From JBGNFV01 sp049645705 (GTDB taxonomy: Bacteria > Bacteroidota > Bacteroidia > Cytophagales > Cyclobacteriaceae): 64,000 nucleotides of DNA. The notes beneath the pieces were generated by a model. That model was not told the origin of the DNA. It did no database searches and saw nothing but the letters and a program-made list of their open reading frames with translations. The position numbers and the translations under genes are program-made. Positions within the stretch are counted from its first letter, which is position 1, and every line of letters begins with the position of its first letter. Shown here piece by piece: positions 14,489 to 22,167 of the stretch. Location: positions 1 to 64,000 of the forward strand of contig JBARUK010000008.1 of NCBI GenBank assembly GCA_049645705.1. The letters run 5' to 3'.

Positions 14489-17329
14489 ATGAATACAGAT
14501 ATACTTGAAGAGCACGGTAATTTATCAGCACAAAACGCATCAGAAATATATCAGAATGCTGATGCGCCTACCACTGTAAACGGTACTCTGATAGACGGAG
14601 ATACGGAAGTCAAGGCCGATCAGGTGGCCTTTCGAGATATAAATTATCATACCATCCAAAATGGCTACAAAACAGAGTTTGCCAGATTGAGCCTGAAAGC
14701 AGACAGTGCTTACCCTGAACCTGTATTTACTGAATTATTGATTGACAAAGTATTACATCATCGCCTATTGCTTATTGGTAGTAATCCAGCCTTTGACAAA
14801 GACCGTTATCTGAGGCACCTCGCCAGGCGCATAAAATCCGGACACATACTTCCCGTGCTCGAATTACGGGAAAACAATGAAACAGATGACGTCTTACAGG
14901 CTATTAGCCGACAGGATGATCCTGCTATTTTTCTGCTTCCCCGCATGCATCCGCGTCAGTTGGGGTATGACATTCAGCGCGTACATAACATGGCACGGCT
15001 AAAAGGACACTACATAATTATATCTACAGTAGTATCAGCCGAATACTGGGATATTCATTCGGCCCTTATTGACGACGTATGGTTTGATATTCCGGAAAAA
15101 CACATTTATTCAACAGATCAGCTAGTCAGCTATTTTTGTGCCGCTCTCAGAGAGCAGGCTCAGCAAATGCCCTGGCTTAGTTTAAATACTAATATAGCTT
15201 CATCGTTTGAGCTGGCCGAAGGTATGAGCCTGTCCGATATCAGTATTCGCTGCGATCGTCCTGAAGAGATAGACCTCCTTATCCATATGCTGGCAGGGCT
15301 TGCCGATGCTCCCGATGCTGACAGGCTTGAGAAAATAGTGAAGCAGGTGACAGATAATAACGAAACCCTGGTAGCCAAGTGGTTCAAGACCTTGGATATG
15401 AGGCAGCAGCTCATCGCGTTGGCAGCTTCTATGATGGAAGGCATGTACGACGACCAGTTTTTTGGTATCATGAAAGAGGCAGTATTGGGTTTCTGGGAGT
15501 ATCGCGATCCTACCCTTAGATGTCTGGACTATTGCGACCTTGAATTCCTGATGCTCTTTTTTGAATTCGAAGAGATACACGAAGAAAAACGTTTGCTTCG
15601 GGGTCGCTTTACCGGACAGCGTACCCATCTCATTCGTGCCGCATGGAGTACCCATCGGCGGCACATACTTGATATGATGCCTCGTCTTATCGGGCTTGTC
15701 GTACAATCTGCTAAACCCGATACCTTTGACTTTGAGCGGCTGGGTACAAGAGACCGTAGAATGGTACTTAGGCAAACCGTAAGCCATACCCTTAGTGACC
15801 TGGGATTAGTATCCTTACCATCCGTAGAAAGTCCTTTAATGGAACTAAGTGCTACTTCAGACTTGCGAATGTCGAGGGTGGCATCTAAGGCACTGGCCAG
15901 ATGGAGAGAGTTCGGCCACGATGAATTATTATTTAATACACTTGAAAGGTGGCAGGATGATGCAGATGTAAAGTCACTCGTAAAGGAATTGGCGAGGAGT
16001 CAGCGCCTTGGGCAGTTCAATCAACGTAATTACGATGATAAAGCAATAGAATACATCAGAGCCTCTACCGTAAAAGTACTTGGCTATGCTGCTGAATACG
16101 ATAAGCCCAATCAACTTGACGAAAGGATTATCGAACAACTTGTACAAATGGCCAAAGACCCATATCCCAGAGTCATTGCCGCTATCCGGGAAGCATTGCC
16201 CCGCTTTATTCACCACCATATTTTCCAGCTACGACGCGTGCTTACGGAACATATTATGCGGATAGATAACCTGGACGAACCTATAGCTACCGGTCTTAAT
16301 CTTGCCTACCAGGATCACCCCCGGGACCTGGTGCGTACAGTTGAACACTGGCTCGATATAGTGAGAGAAGATACCAGCCTGAAAAACCGGAGACATAAGA
16401 TGACTATTCGTGACAAAATGCTTGCTACCATACTCGCTTTTTGGACAAAGGTCGACTATGATCATGAAGATCCCGAAAAATATAAGCGGTATGACGTAGT
16501 AGAAACATTGCACGGGTTATACCAGCAGGAGGGAAGAAAGGAACTGAAGGAGCGAATCCTGAGTACTGCTATTACCCTGCTTAGCCAGGACTGGCGTATT
16601 TCAGGAAAATTTATCATTACCTTCTTTCCGCCTTTAGACCCTGATCTAAGTGTATTTACTTCCTCTCTGTATCAAAGTTTCATAGACGAGCGAATCTCTA
16701 TGAATGGAGGTGACTGTGTAGTAGAAATGAATGGAAACTACGTCAGCGCATGGTTTGAGCCTTCCTGCAGGCCGTTAACTTTTGTAGAACAAATGCTTTA
16801 CCACTGGCTGGAAAGAGGAGATAAAGATATACAGAAGCTTGCTACGCTGGGTTTAGCTATGATTACTAACTTCTTTGAGCTGGAAGAACGCCGGGAGGTA
16901 GCCAGGGTTTTATTATCCGGACAGTCCGGCAGATCGGATAAGGAATACCAATCCTATAACCAAACTGCTGATCAAAACCAGGCCGCGAGCTATTCAGCGT
17001 ATGATTCTGCTCCCGTTCTACCGCTTATAGATACGGAAACAGATAAGTATATAAGGAAGCTGATGAAAAAGGAGTCCTCCGCCCTGCAGGACCAGGTCCG
17101 TATGCTGTATCGGTACCTCAACTTCCGGAATACGACTGATAAAGAGTTGCTAGGCTATTTGTTTAGCCAATGGGGTACCCGGGAGGATAAAAAATTAAAA
17201 GATACTGCCTTTTACCTGCGTAGGATCATGGTATACGACAGGCCCAAAAACCGCTCCTTATTGAAGAATATAATGATCGCTGCCCTTGCGCTTGTAGTCG
17301 GTCTTATACTGATGTCTACATGTAGTTAA
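14489..17329 (+). CDS. large membrane-anchored protein with degenerate STAND-like NTPase and helical repeats (candidate system component 2)
   Basis: A 946-residue protein. The N-terminus carries a beta-strand tag (VNGTLIDGDTEV at 30-41, FRDINYHTI at 48-56) like the tail of the preceding protein. Residues ~60-235 follow the layout of a STAND-type NTPase (EPVFTELLIDKVLHHRLLLI, then DDPAIFLLPRMHP as a Walker B-like strand, then HYIIISTVVS). The P-loop position reads GSNPAFDKDR, lacking the GxGK[ST] needed to bind ATP phosphate. The next ~600 residues are helix-rich and HEAT-like (e.g. DPYPRVIAAIREALPRFI). The last 20 residues form a hydrophobic anchor (IMIAALALVVGLILM). It is probably a pseudo-NTPase scaffold at the membrane. 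No family name is claimed. Confidence 0.75.
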   Translation: MNTDILEEHGNLSAQNASEIYQNADAPTTVNGTLIDGDTEVKADQVAFRDINYHTIQNGYKTEFARLSLKADSAYPEPVFTELLIDKVLHHRLLLIGSNPAFDKDRYLRHLARRIKSGHILPVLELRENNETDDVLQAISRQDDPAIFLLPRMHPRQLGYDIQRVHNMARLKGHYIIISTVVSAEYWDIHSALIDDVWFDIPEKHIYSTDQLVSYFCAALREQAQQMPWLSLNTNIASSFELAEGMSLSDISIRCDRPEEIDLLIHMLAGLADAPDADRLEKIVKQVTDNNETLVAKWFKTLDMRQQLIALAASMMEGMYDDQFFGIMKEAVLGFWEYRDPTLRCLDYCDLEFLMLFFEFEEIHEEKRLLRGRFTGQRTHLIRAAWSTHRRHILDMMPRLIGLVVQSAKPDTFDFERLGTRDRRMVLRQTVSHTLSDLGLVSLPSVESPLMELSATSDLRMSRVASKALARWREFGHDELLFNTLERWQDDADVKSLVKELARSQRLGQFNQRNYDDKAIEYIRASTVKVLGYAAEYDKPNQLDERIIEQLVQMAKDPYPRVIAAIREALPRFIHHHIFQLRRVLTEHIMRIDNLDEPIATGLNLAYQDHPRDLVRTVEHWLDIVREDTSLKNRRHKMTIRDKMLATILAFWTKVDYDHEDPEKYKRYDVVETLHGLYQQEGRKELKERILSTAITLLSQDWRISGKFIITFFPPLDPDLSVFTSSLYQSFIDERISMNGGDCVVEMNGNYVSAWFEPSCRPLTFVEQMLYHWLERGDKDIQKLATLGLAMITNFFELEERREVARVLLSGQSGRSDKEYQSYNQTADQNQAASYSAYDSAPVLPLIDTETDKYIRKLMKKESSALQDQVRMLYRYLNFRNTTDKELLGYLFSQWGTREDKKLKDTAFYLRRIMVYDRPKNRSLLKNIMIAALALVVGLILMSTCS

Positions 17330-17419
17330 AATAGTGAAGATCGCTGAAGTTGTAAGGCTTTTGGTGATCTGCAAACAGGTAACATATAATAATAACAGCC
17401 AGCTTAATATCTATACTCT

Positions 17420-18844
17420 ATGGCTGACCGCGAAAAATACCCTTCTCATTTACTACTTCTTTTGATCAGGACTTCTGCCGCCTACAAGGATTATAAGCTT
17501 GATTTTGCCGGGTTAAGAAAACTTGCTCACGATGTAGTTGAAGATCCTAACGTTAAAAAAGATTTTGGCGAGATAGCATTTGATGAGAAATACTTAAATA
17601 AAAAGTATAAACTATCTGCAGAAACATTGTCTTCCCGGGATGACGTGCCCGCTGCACGCAGTAAAATTCTGAGTCTTCTGACGTACAACATGTACGGGTC
17701 ATTCCGGCATTTCAGTGAAAAGGCCGAAGCACTGTTCAATCTGTTCAGAGAATCACCCATAGCTTATAATATTTCCGCCTTTTCGGAAGATGATCAAAGG
17801 CTATTTATCCATTACCTTTCCGATCAAAGCCAATCATACCTCGTATCTGATCCAAAGGAGGAAGCCGTATTATCTATTTATTATCTGGGTGATGAAGAAG
17901 GTCCGTCCGGCACGGAGCAAGACCAATTATGGCTAAAAGACTCTGTAAATGCAGGCGAAACAAGCGGAACACTACTTACCGATAGGTTTCCGATAGCCTA
18001 TGTAGCTATAGCCTTGGATATATACCTTCAACTGCCTGATACACAAGAACGAATACATGAGTTAGAAGAACCGGACGAAAAAGAAACCACACCATCAGCT
18101 ATGAGATATTTACCTGTTTTATCACCTCCCCATACACGTGAACGATCACAGATATGGAAAAGGGCATTTATAGGCATTAGTGCTGCACTGGCTGCATTAC
18201 TCATTGTTTATCTTATCTTTCTGCAGCCGGAAAAAAACTATCCATCCCATGATGAAATATTAGATGGTATTGCTGAGCGTGAGCACGATATGAATGCCTT
18301 GGTACGCCAGACCTCATACCGTTCCGGCCGGATGGCGGATACTCTTGATAGTACACATGGTATTATATGGGTGGAGGCTATGTTTGATAGTACTGATACC
18401 TATTACCGCAATTACTATGGGTTTACCAATGGATACAAGAGTATCAACTTCAAGAAAAATATCAGTAAGGCAATAGAAACAGACCTGGACCAGGTTTCGC
18501 CCTTTAATCAATATGGCTTTCAAAAACCCGTAATGACTGAATGGATAAACATATACGATGACCCAGATACTATAGTAAGTGCGTTTGAAATAGCAGTGGG
18601 ACTGGCTGAGTCAGTGACTTCGGATGCCGAAATACTGGTACAGAGACCCGGCCGTTCAGGAGAGTATATTGTGACCGTACGATACAGATATCCCATACGA
18701 TATCTTAGTATTAACTATCAGTTTGGAAAAGAAACAGATTACTATAAAATCAGAACTTGCAACTGGGTCGGGTTCATGCCGGAAGAAGACCTTATATTCC
18801 GGAAGACCGGCAGCTACTGGCAGTATGTCGGGGTAGCCCCCTGA
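17420..18844 (+). CDS. membrane protein sharing the HTH-like N-terminal domain (candidate system component 3)
   Basis: A 474-residue protein. Residues ~8-105 (HLLLLLIRTSAAYKDYKLDF, GLRKLAHDVVED, EKYLNKKYKL, KILSLLTYNMYGSFRHFSEK) align by eye with the start of the protein at 13628. An acidic middle region follows, then one membrane helix at ~249-268 (AFIGISAALAALLIVYLIFL). The C-terminal ~200 residues probably lie outside the membrane (beta-rich, Tyr-rich, e.g. YIVTVRYRYPIRYLSINYQF). The layout suggests an inside sensor or adaptor linked to an outside domain. It lies 90 bp after the previous gene, same strand. Confidence 0.72.
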   Translation: MADREKYPSHLLLLLIRTSAAYKDYKLDFAGLRKLAHDVVEDPNVKKDFGEIAFDEKYLNKKYKLSAETLSSRDDVPAARSKILSLLTYNMYGSFRHFSEKAEALFNLFRESPIAYNISAFSEDDQRLFIHYLSDQSQSYLVSDPKEEAVLSIYYLGDEEGPSGTEQDQLWLKDSVNAGETSGTLLTDRFPIAYVAIALDIYLQLPDTQERIHELEEPDEKETTPSAMRYLPVLSPPHTRERSQIWKRAFIGISAALAALLIVYLIFLQPEKNYPSHDEILDGIAEREHDMNALVRQTSYRSGRMADTLDSTHGIIWVEAMFDSTDTYYRNYYGFTNGYKSINFKKNISKAIETDLDQVSPFNQYGFQKPVMTEWINIYDDPDTIVSAFEIAVGLAESVTSDAEILVQRPGRSGEYIVTVRYRYPIRYLSINYQFGKETDYYKIRTCNWVGFMPEEDLIFRKTGSYWQYVGVAP

Positions 18845-18934
18845 TATGAGAAAGAGCCCTCAGTCTGATACTAATCTATTGCATAAATAATTGTACTTTA
18901 TAGGTACTAATCACAACAACTAAATACCATAAAA

Positions 18935-21244
18935 ATGAAACTGCTCGACAACATAGATATCTCAAAATTAGAGCCCTACTACAAAGACAAACTCTCTGCC
19001 ATAGGCGCTATAAATATCCTGAAGGAAGAACCCCTCACTAAAAGCGTAAGCGAGCCGCTCGGCGATTTTACTATAGGTACCGATGCGAAGGCCGGGCTGC
19101 AGATAGACCTGTATAATGAGCCCGGCGACCTCTCTAATGAAGATGAGGACAGCAAGGTAGACCTGCGGGACGCGCTTACCAGCAAGCAGGCTACCTTCTT
19201 AAAGTATTCGCTGAACGGTAATCTTAAGCTCAACGGAGGCTTCAAAGTGCCTAACATAGGCCTTCAGTCAGAAATAAACCAGCGCATAATCTTCAGTAGC
19301 TACCGTAAGCATGCCACCAACGAGACGTTTAAGGAGGCCTTTTTGGGGGATATAACCTCCTTTCGCTTTATACTAAATAAAAATGATGTGCTCGCCCTGG
19401 ATGAAGGCGAAGCCGTGAGTATGGTACTGAATGGCAGCCTTACTTTTGGTGTAGACTTTAACTGGGCCGATGCCGTTACGTCCAGCCTGACCGAGATATC
19501 GAAACTGCTGAAGACAGCCGATACTATTAAAATGAACCTCGGTGCTTCTGTGAGAGCAAAGGCCTCTGTCAATATCTCCGATAACTTCAACCTGTCCATC
19601 CAGAAGGCAGGCGATGAGTTTGTTGTTAACCTCAGCCGGGCAGGTAAAAATGTGCTCAATGCCTCCGCCGGATTCAGCGCAGGAGCTCAGATACAGAACC
19701 CAGAACTCATAGATGAGGTCATTGCCAAAGCCTTTGATAAAGGGGAGGCCGCAGTTATGGCAGATGCCGATAAGCTGCTGAACTCACTAAAGCAGTATGG
19801 TGAAAACCAGCTAACAAAGAGCAAACTCCTGACAGAAGTAAAGAACAATGCAGACACATTGGAAAAGGCCGCCGGGATGCTGGGCCTGGATGCCAAAGCA
19901 GACGACATAAAGAGCGATGCCCTGAAGCACCTGCAGGCATACAAAGACAAACGGGACGCTATCAAAAGCGGTATCTCCGCCGTACTCAACTCAAAACTGG
20001 AGCTGGCAGGTGCCCTGACTTACAGCCGTACCCGTACCACCGATACCGTCTTTGGCGCCAGGCTGTATGCCTCCGCCCTGGAGAAGTACTTCGGTGATAT
20101 TCGCTTCCTCAATGTCGATCCCCTGCTGCAGGCTCATGAGAAAAAGGAAAGTGGTGTCACCCTTACCGAATACAAGAAAGTAACTCAGCTTATAGTCAGC
20201 CGTGGTTTTGCCATAGGGCTCAATATTGCCGGCTGGCGGGTAAAACTGGACGTACAAAAGACCAATACGCTTGATACAGAAACAGTACTGGACAACAGCC
20301 TGGTCAGGTTCAGAGTAAGCGACTACAGCAATGAGCGCTCTGCCACCGCCATGGAAGGCAAAAACTTCCAGCACCTGGGTAATATTCAGTTTAATGCTAA
20401 GATGCCCGACCTCGCAGATAGCCAAAGCCAGGCCAGTTGCGATCAGTTCGATTATGCCTTTGTGCTTAACTATGAAGAGAAGCACGAGAAGATCAAAGGC
20501 AAGAACGAAGGCCAGATACGCCTGCGAAATATGGTCGATATAGCCAATAACTTCGGTATACTGGGAGACAGTGACGTGGAGCAGGTGTACGAGGAGCTAT
20601 GGCAGAAACTGAAGAAGCAGCAGACCGACTTCAAAGTCTTCCTGAATGTTCCATACGGACAGTTTGAAAATATACTCACCGACCTAAGCCAGCTCGATAC
20701 CCCCGCCCTGGCTACTGCACTGAGCGAAGCCCTGCCGTACGTCAAGTACGATGGTCGCCGAACCATGGCCGAGCGCCGGGTAGCTTACGGAAGCTACTTC
20801 CAGGCCTACTTCAACACCAATGCAGGTAATATAACCAAACAGTCCATCAAGCAGAACATGTGGGAGGTACTGAACCAGCAGTATCCCACCCTGGCCACCT
20901 TTGAAAACACCTTCGAGGATGCCGGTGTCAACTACGGCGACATGGAAACCAAGTCCGTCGCCTACCAGCTATGGGATAATAACGTTAGTACCGACTGGGA
21001 CATATTTAAAGAGCGTACGCTCGTCCCGCTTCGCGATAACATGACCTGGCACTACAAGAAGGTGCTGCTGCCCGAGAGTTTCAGAAAAGCAAGCGTCGTA
21101 TTCCCCGCCCAGCGCGAACTATCCATGCGCTTCCTCGCCCGCCTCATTCTCAACCTCACCGCCGGTAAGCAGATCACCGTAGAGAAAGGTTGCAGCTTTA
21201 CCAGTGGAGATGAAGTGATAGCGTATGGGGAGGGGGTGGAGTAG
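18935..21244 (+). CDS. large unrecognised soluble protein, possibly part of the 13.6-18.8 kb module
   Basis: A 769-residue protein with no signal peptide and no membrane helix; I recognise no family. The first ~230 residues are beta-rich (KYSLNGNLKLNGGFKVPNIG, MVLNGSLTFGVDFNW, LGASVRAKASVNI). Residues ~250-350 are helical and coiled-coil-like (KADDIKSDALKHLQAYKDKR). A second beta-rich block (SAVLNSKLELAGALTYSRTR) and a helical C-terminal third follow. The repeated alternation of amphipathic strands with Gly/Asn turns could suit a large beta structure. It lies 90 bp downstream of the component 3 gene on the same strand, so it may be the fourth gene of an operon, though codon choice looks more GC-rich than in the three preceding genes. 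Confidence 0.7.
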   Translation: MKLLDNIDISKLEPYYKDKLSAIGAINILKEEPLTKSVSEPLGDFTIGTDAKAGLQIDLYNEPGDLSNEDEDSKVDLRDALTSKQATFLKYSLNGNLKLNGGFKVPNIGLQSEINQRIIFSSYRKHATNETFKEAFLGDITSFRFILNKNDVLALDEGEAVSMVLNGSLTFGVDFNWADAVTSSLTEISKLLKTADTIKMNLGASVRAKASVNISDNFNLSIQKAGDEFVVNLSRAGKNVLNASAGFSAGAQIQNPELIDEVIAKAFDKGEAAVMADADKLLNSLKQYGENQLTKSKLLTEVKNNADTLEKAAGMLGLDAKADDIKSDALKHLQAYKDKRDAIKSGISAVLNSKLELAGALTYSRTRTTDTVFGARLYASALEKYFGDIRFLNVDPLLQAHEKKESGVTLTEYKKVTQLIVSRGFAIGLNIAGWRVKLDVQKTNTLDTETVLDNSLVRFRVSDYSNERSATAMEGKNFQHLGNIQFNAKMPDLADSQSQASCDQFDYAFVLNYEEKHEKIKGKNEGQIRLRNMVDIANNFGILGDSDVEQVYEELWQKLKKQQTDFKVFLNVPYGQFENILTDLSQLDTPALATALSEALPYVKYDGRRTMAERRVAYGSYFQAYFNTNAGNITKQSIKQNMWEVLNQQYPTLATFENTFEDAGVNYGDMETKSVAYQLWDNNVSTDWDIFKERTLVPLRDNMTWHYKKVLLPESFRKASVVFPAQRELSMRFLARLILNLTAGKQITVEKGCSFTSGDEVIAYGEGVE

Positions 21245-21550
21245 TATTATATTGCTGAATTTCAGTACTTTGTGATGTGTTTCTGTGCTTTGACTGTATA
21301 GCCTGGTTTGATAACTACCTACTAAAGTATTTTTTTGATAGAAATTATTGCAATTTATATGATCGAAAATCATTCAATAATTTACCGAATGAATAAAAAG
21401 TATATTCATAGTAGAAAAGTAGGTGTTTTTGTATAAAAGTTTCTCAACAAAGGTGTGGTATAATAATATTTGAATTTTACTATATTAATATGTTTAAGTA
21501 AATTGTATAGACAAAAATACTTTTGTTGTCAATGAATCTATCTTTATGCT
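21245..21550. other. AT-rich intergenic region with promoter of the HTH gene
   Basis: About 300 bp, strongly AT-rich, with no gene seen. A Bacteroidota -7 element TACTTTTG (TAnnTTTG) lies at 21518-21525, about 25 bp before the small HTH gene start. The -33 region is weak. The base composition shifts here relative to the gene at 18935 and stays AT-rich through 23.5 kb. Confidence 0.55.
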
Positions 21551-21787
21551 ATGTCTATAACCAGCTACTTTTCTCGTCTGCAGAGAATGGATGACCTAAT
21601 TCGACGCAAAGCCACCGGCACTCCAACAGAGTTTGCTCATAGAATGGACTTAAGTCGAAGTATGCTATTTAAGTATCTTGAAGTCATTAAGGAGTTGGAT
21701 GGACCTGTCCAGTATTCGTCTCAGTTACAGACCTATTATTATTCCGAGCAGGTAGAGCTAAGTCTAGGCTATCGCCGCTTAGGGTAG
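21551..21787 (+). CDS. small helix-turn-helix protein
   Basis: A 78-residue protein. It starts SITSYFSRLQRMDDLIRRKA and contains a helix-turn-helix reading PTEFAHRMDLSRSMLFKYLE, then a wing-like strand pair ending TYYYSEQVELS. This is the common short DeoR-like HTH protein of Bacteroidota, usually found beside natural-product or secreted-peptide genes. It precedes the peptide precursor gene by 129 bp on the same strand and may regulate it. No ligand or dimerisation domain is present. Confidence 0.75.
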   Translation: MSITSYFSRLQRMDDLIRRKATGTPTEFAHRMDLSRSMLFKYLEVIKELDGPVQYSSQLQTYYYSEQVELSLGYRRLG

Positions 21788-21916
21788 AATTATTCTAAAT
21801 TACTGAGTCTCATAATATAAGACTACTAGTTTTTACGTTTACAATGTCCTCGTGATACGAAGACCGCGTAATCCGAAAAGCGAAAGAGTAGGTAATATTC
21901 TAAATCATCTATTATT

Positions 21917-22114
21917 ATGAAAAAAGTAGAAAAGTCTATCGACGAAATGATGCTTTCGTTAACGGAAATAGACACTAATCAAATGGGGGTTTTACATGGT
22001 GGTTTCACTGATCTTGAGGTGATGCCGAATGAAGAGTTGAATAACTTCATATGTTTCAATTCTGGTAATTGTGTTGAGAATTGTAAAGGAACCATAGTTG
22101 TTCCGGGAGAATAA
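21917..22114 (+). CDS. RiPP precursor peptide with Gly-Gly leader
   Basis: A 65-residue peptide. The leader (KSIDEMMLSLTEIDTNQMG) ends in a double-Gly site LHGG (Gly28-Gly29), the cleavage signal of peptidase-containing ABC exporters. The predicted core of 36 residues is acidic and has three cysteines (46, 52, 56) in FICFNSGNCVENCKG. The radical-SAM/SPASM gene follows after a hairpin, which suggests thioether-type crosslinks (sactipeptide or ranthipeptide class). No exporter or peptidase is encoded nearby. The mature product and activity are unknown. Confidence 0.85.
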   Translation: MKKVEKSIDEMMLSLTEIDTNQMGVLHGGFTDLEVMPNEELNNFICFNSGNCVENCKGTIVVPGE

Positions 22115-22120
22115 TTAACT

Positions 22121-22148
22121 AATAATGCCACCCTTAGGTGGCATTATT
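22121..22148 (+). terminator. hairpin between precursor and radical-SAM gene (attenuator)
   Basis: Perfect 12-bp stem AATAATGCCACC with complement GGTGGCATTATT around CTTA, starting 6 bp after the precursor stop. There is no long T tract, so readthrough is likely. It probably ends or stabilises most precursor transcripts so that peptide exceeds enzyme. Confidence 0.7.
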
Positions 22149-22167
22149 TACCATAACAGTTAATAAT

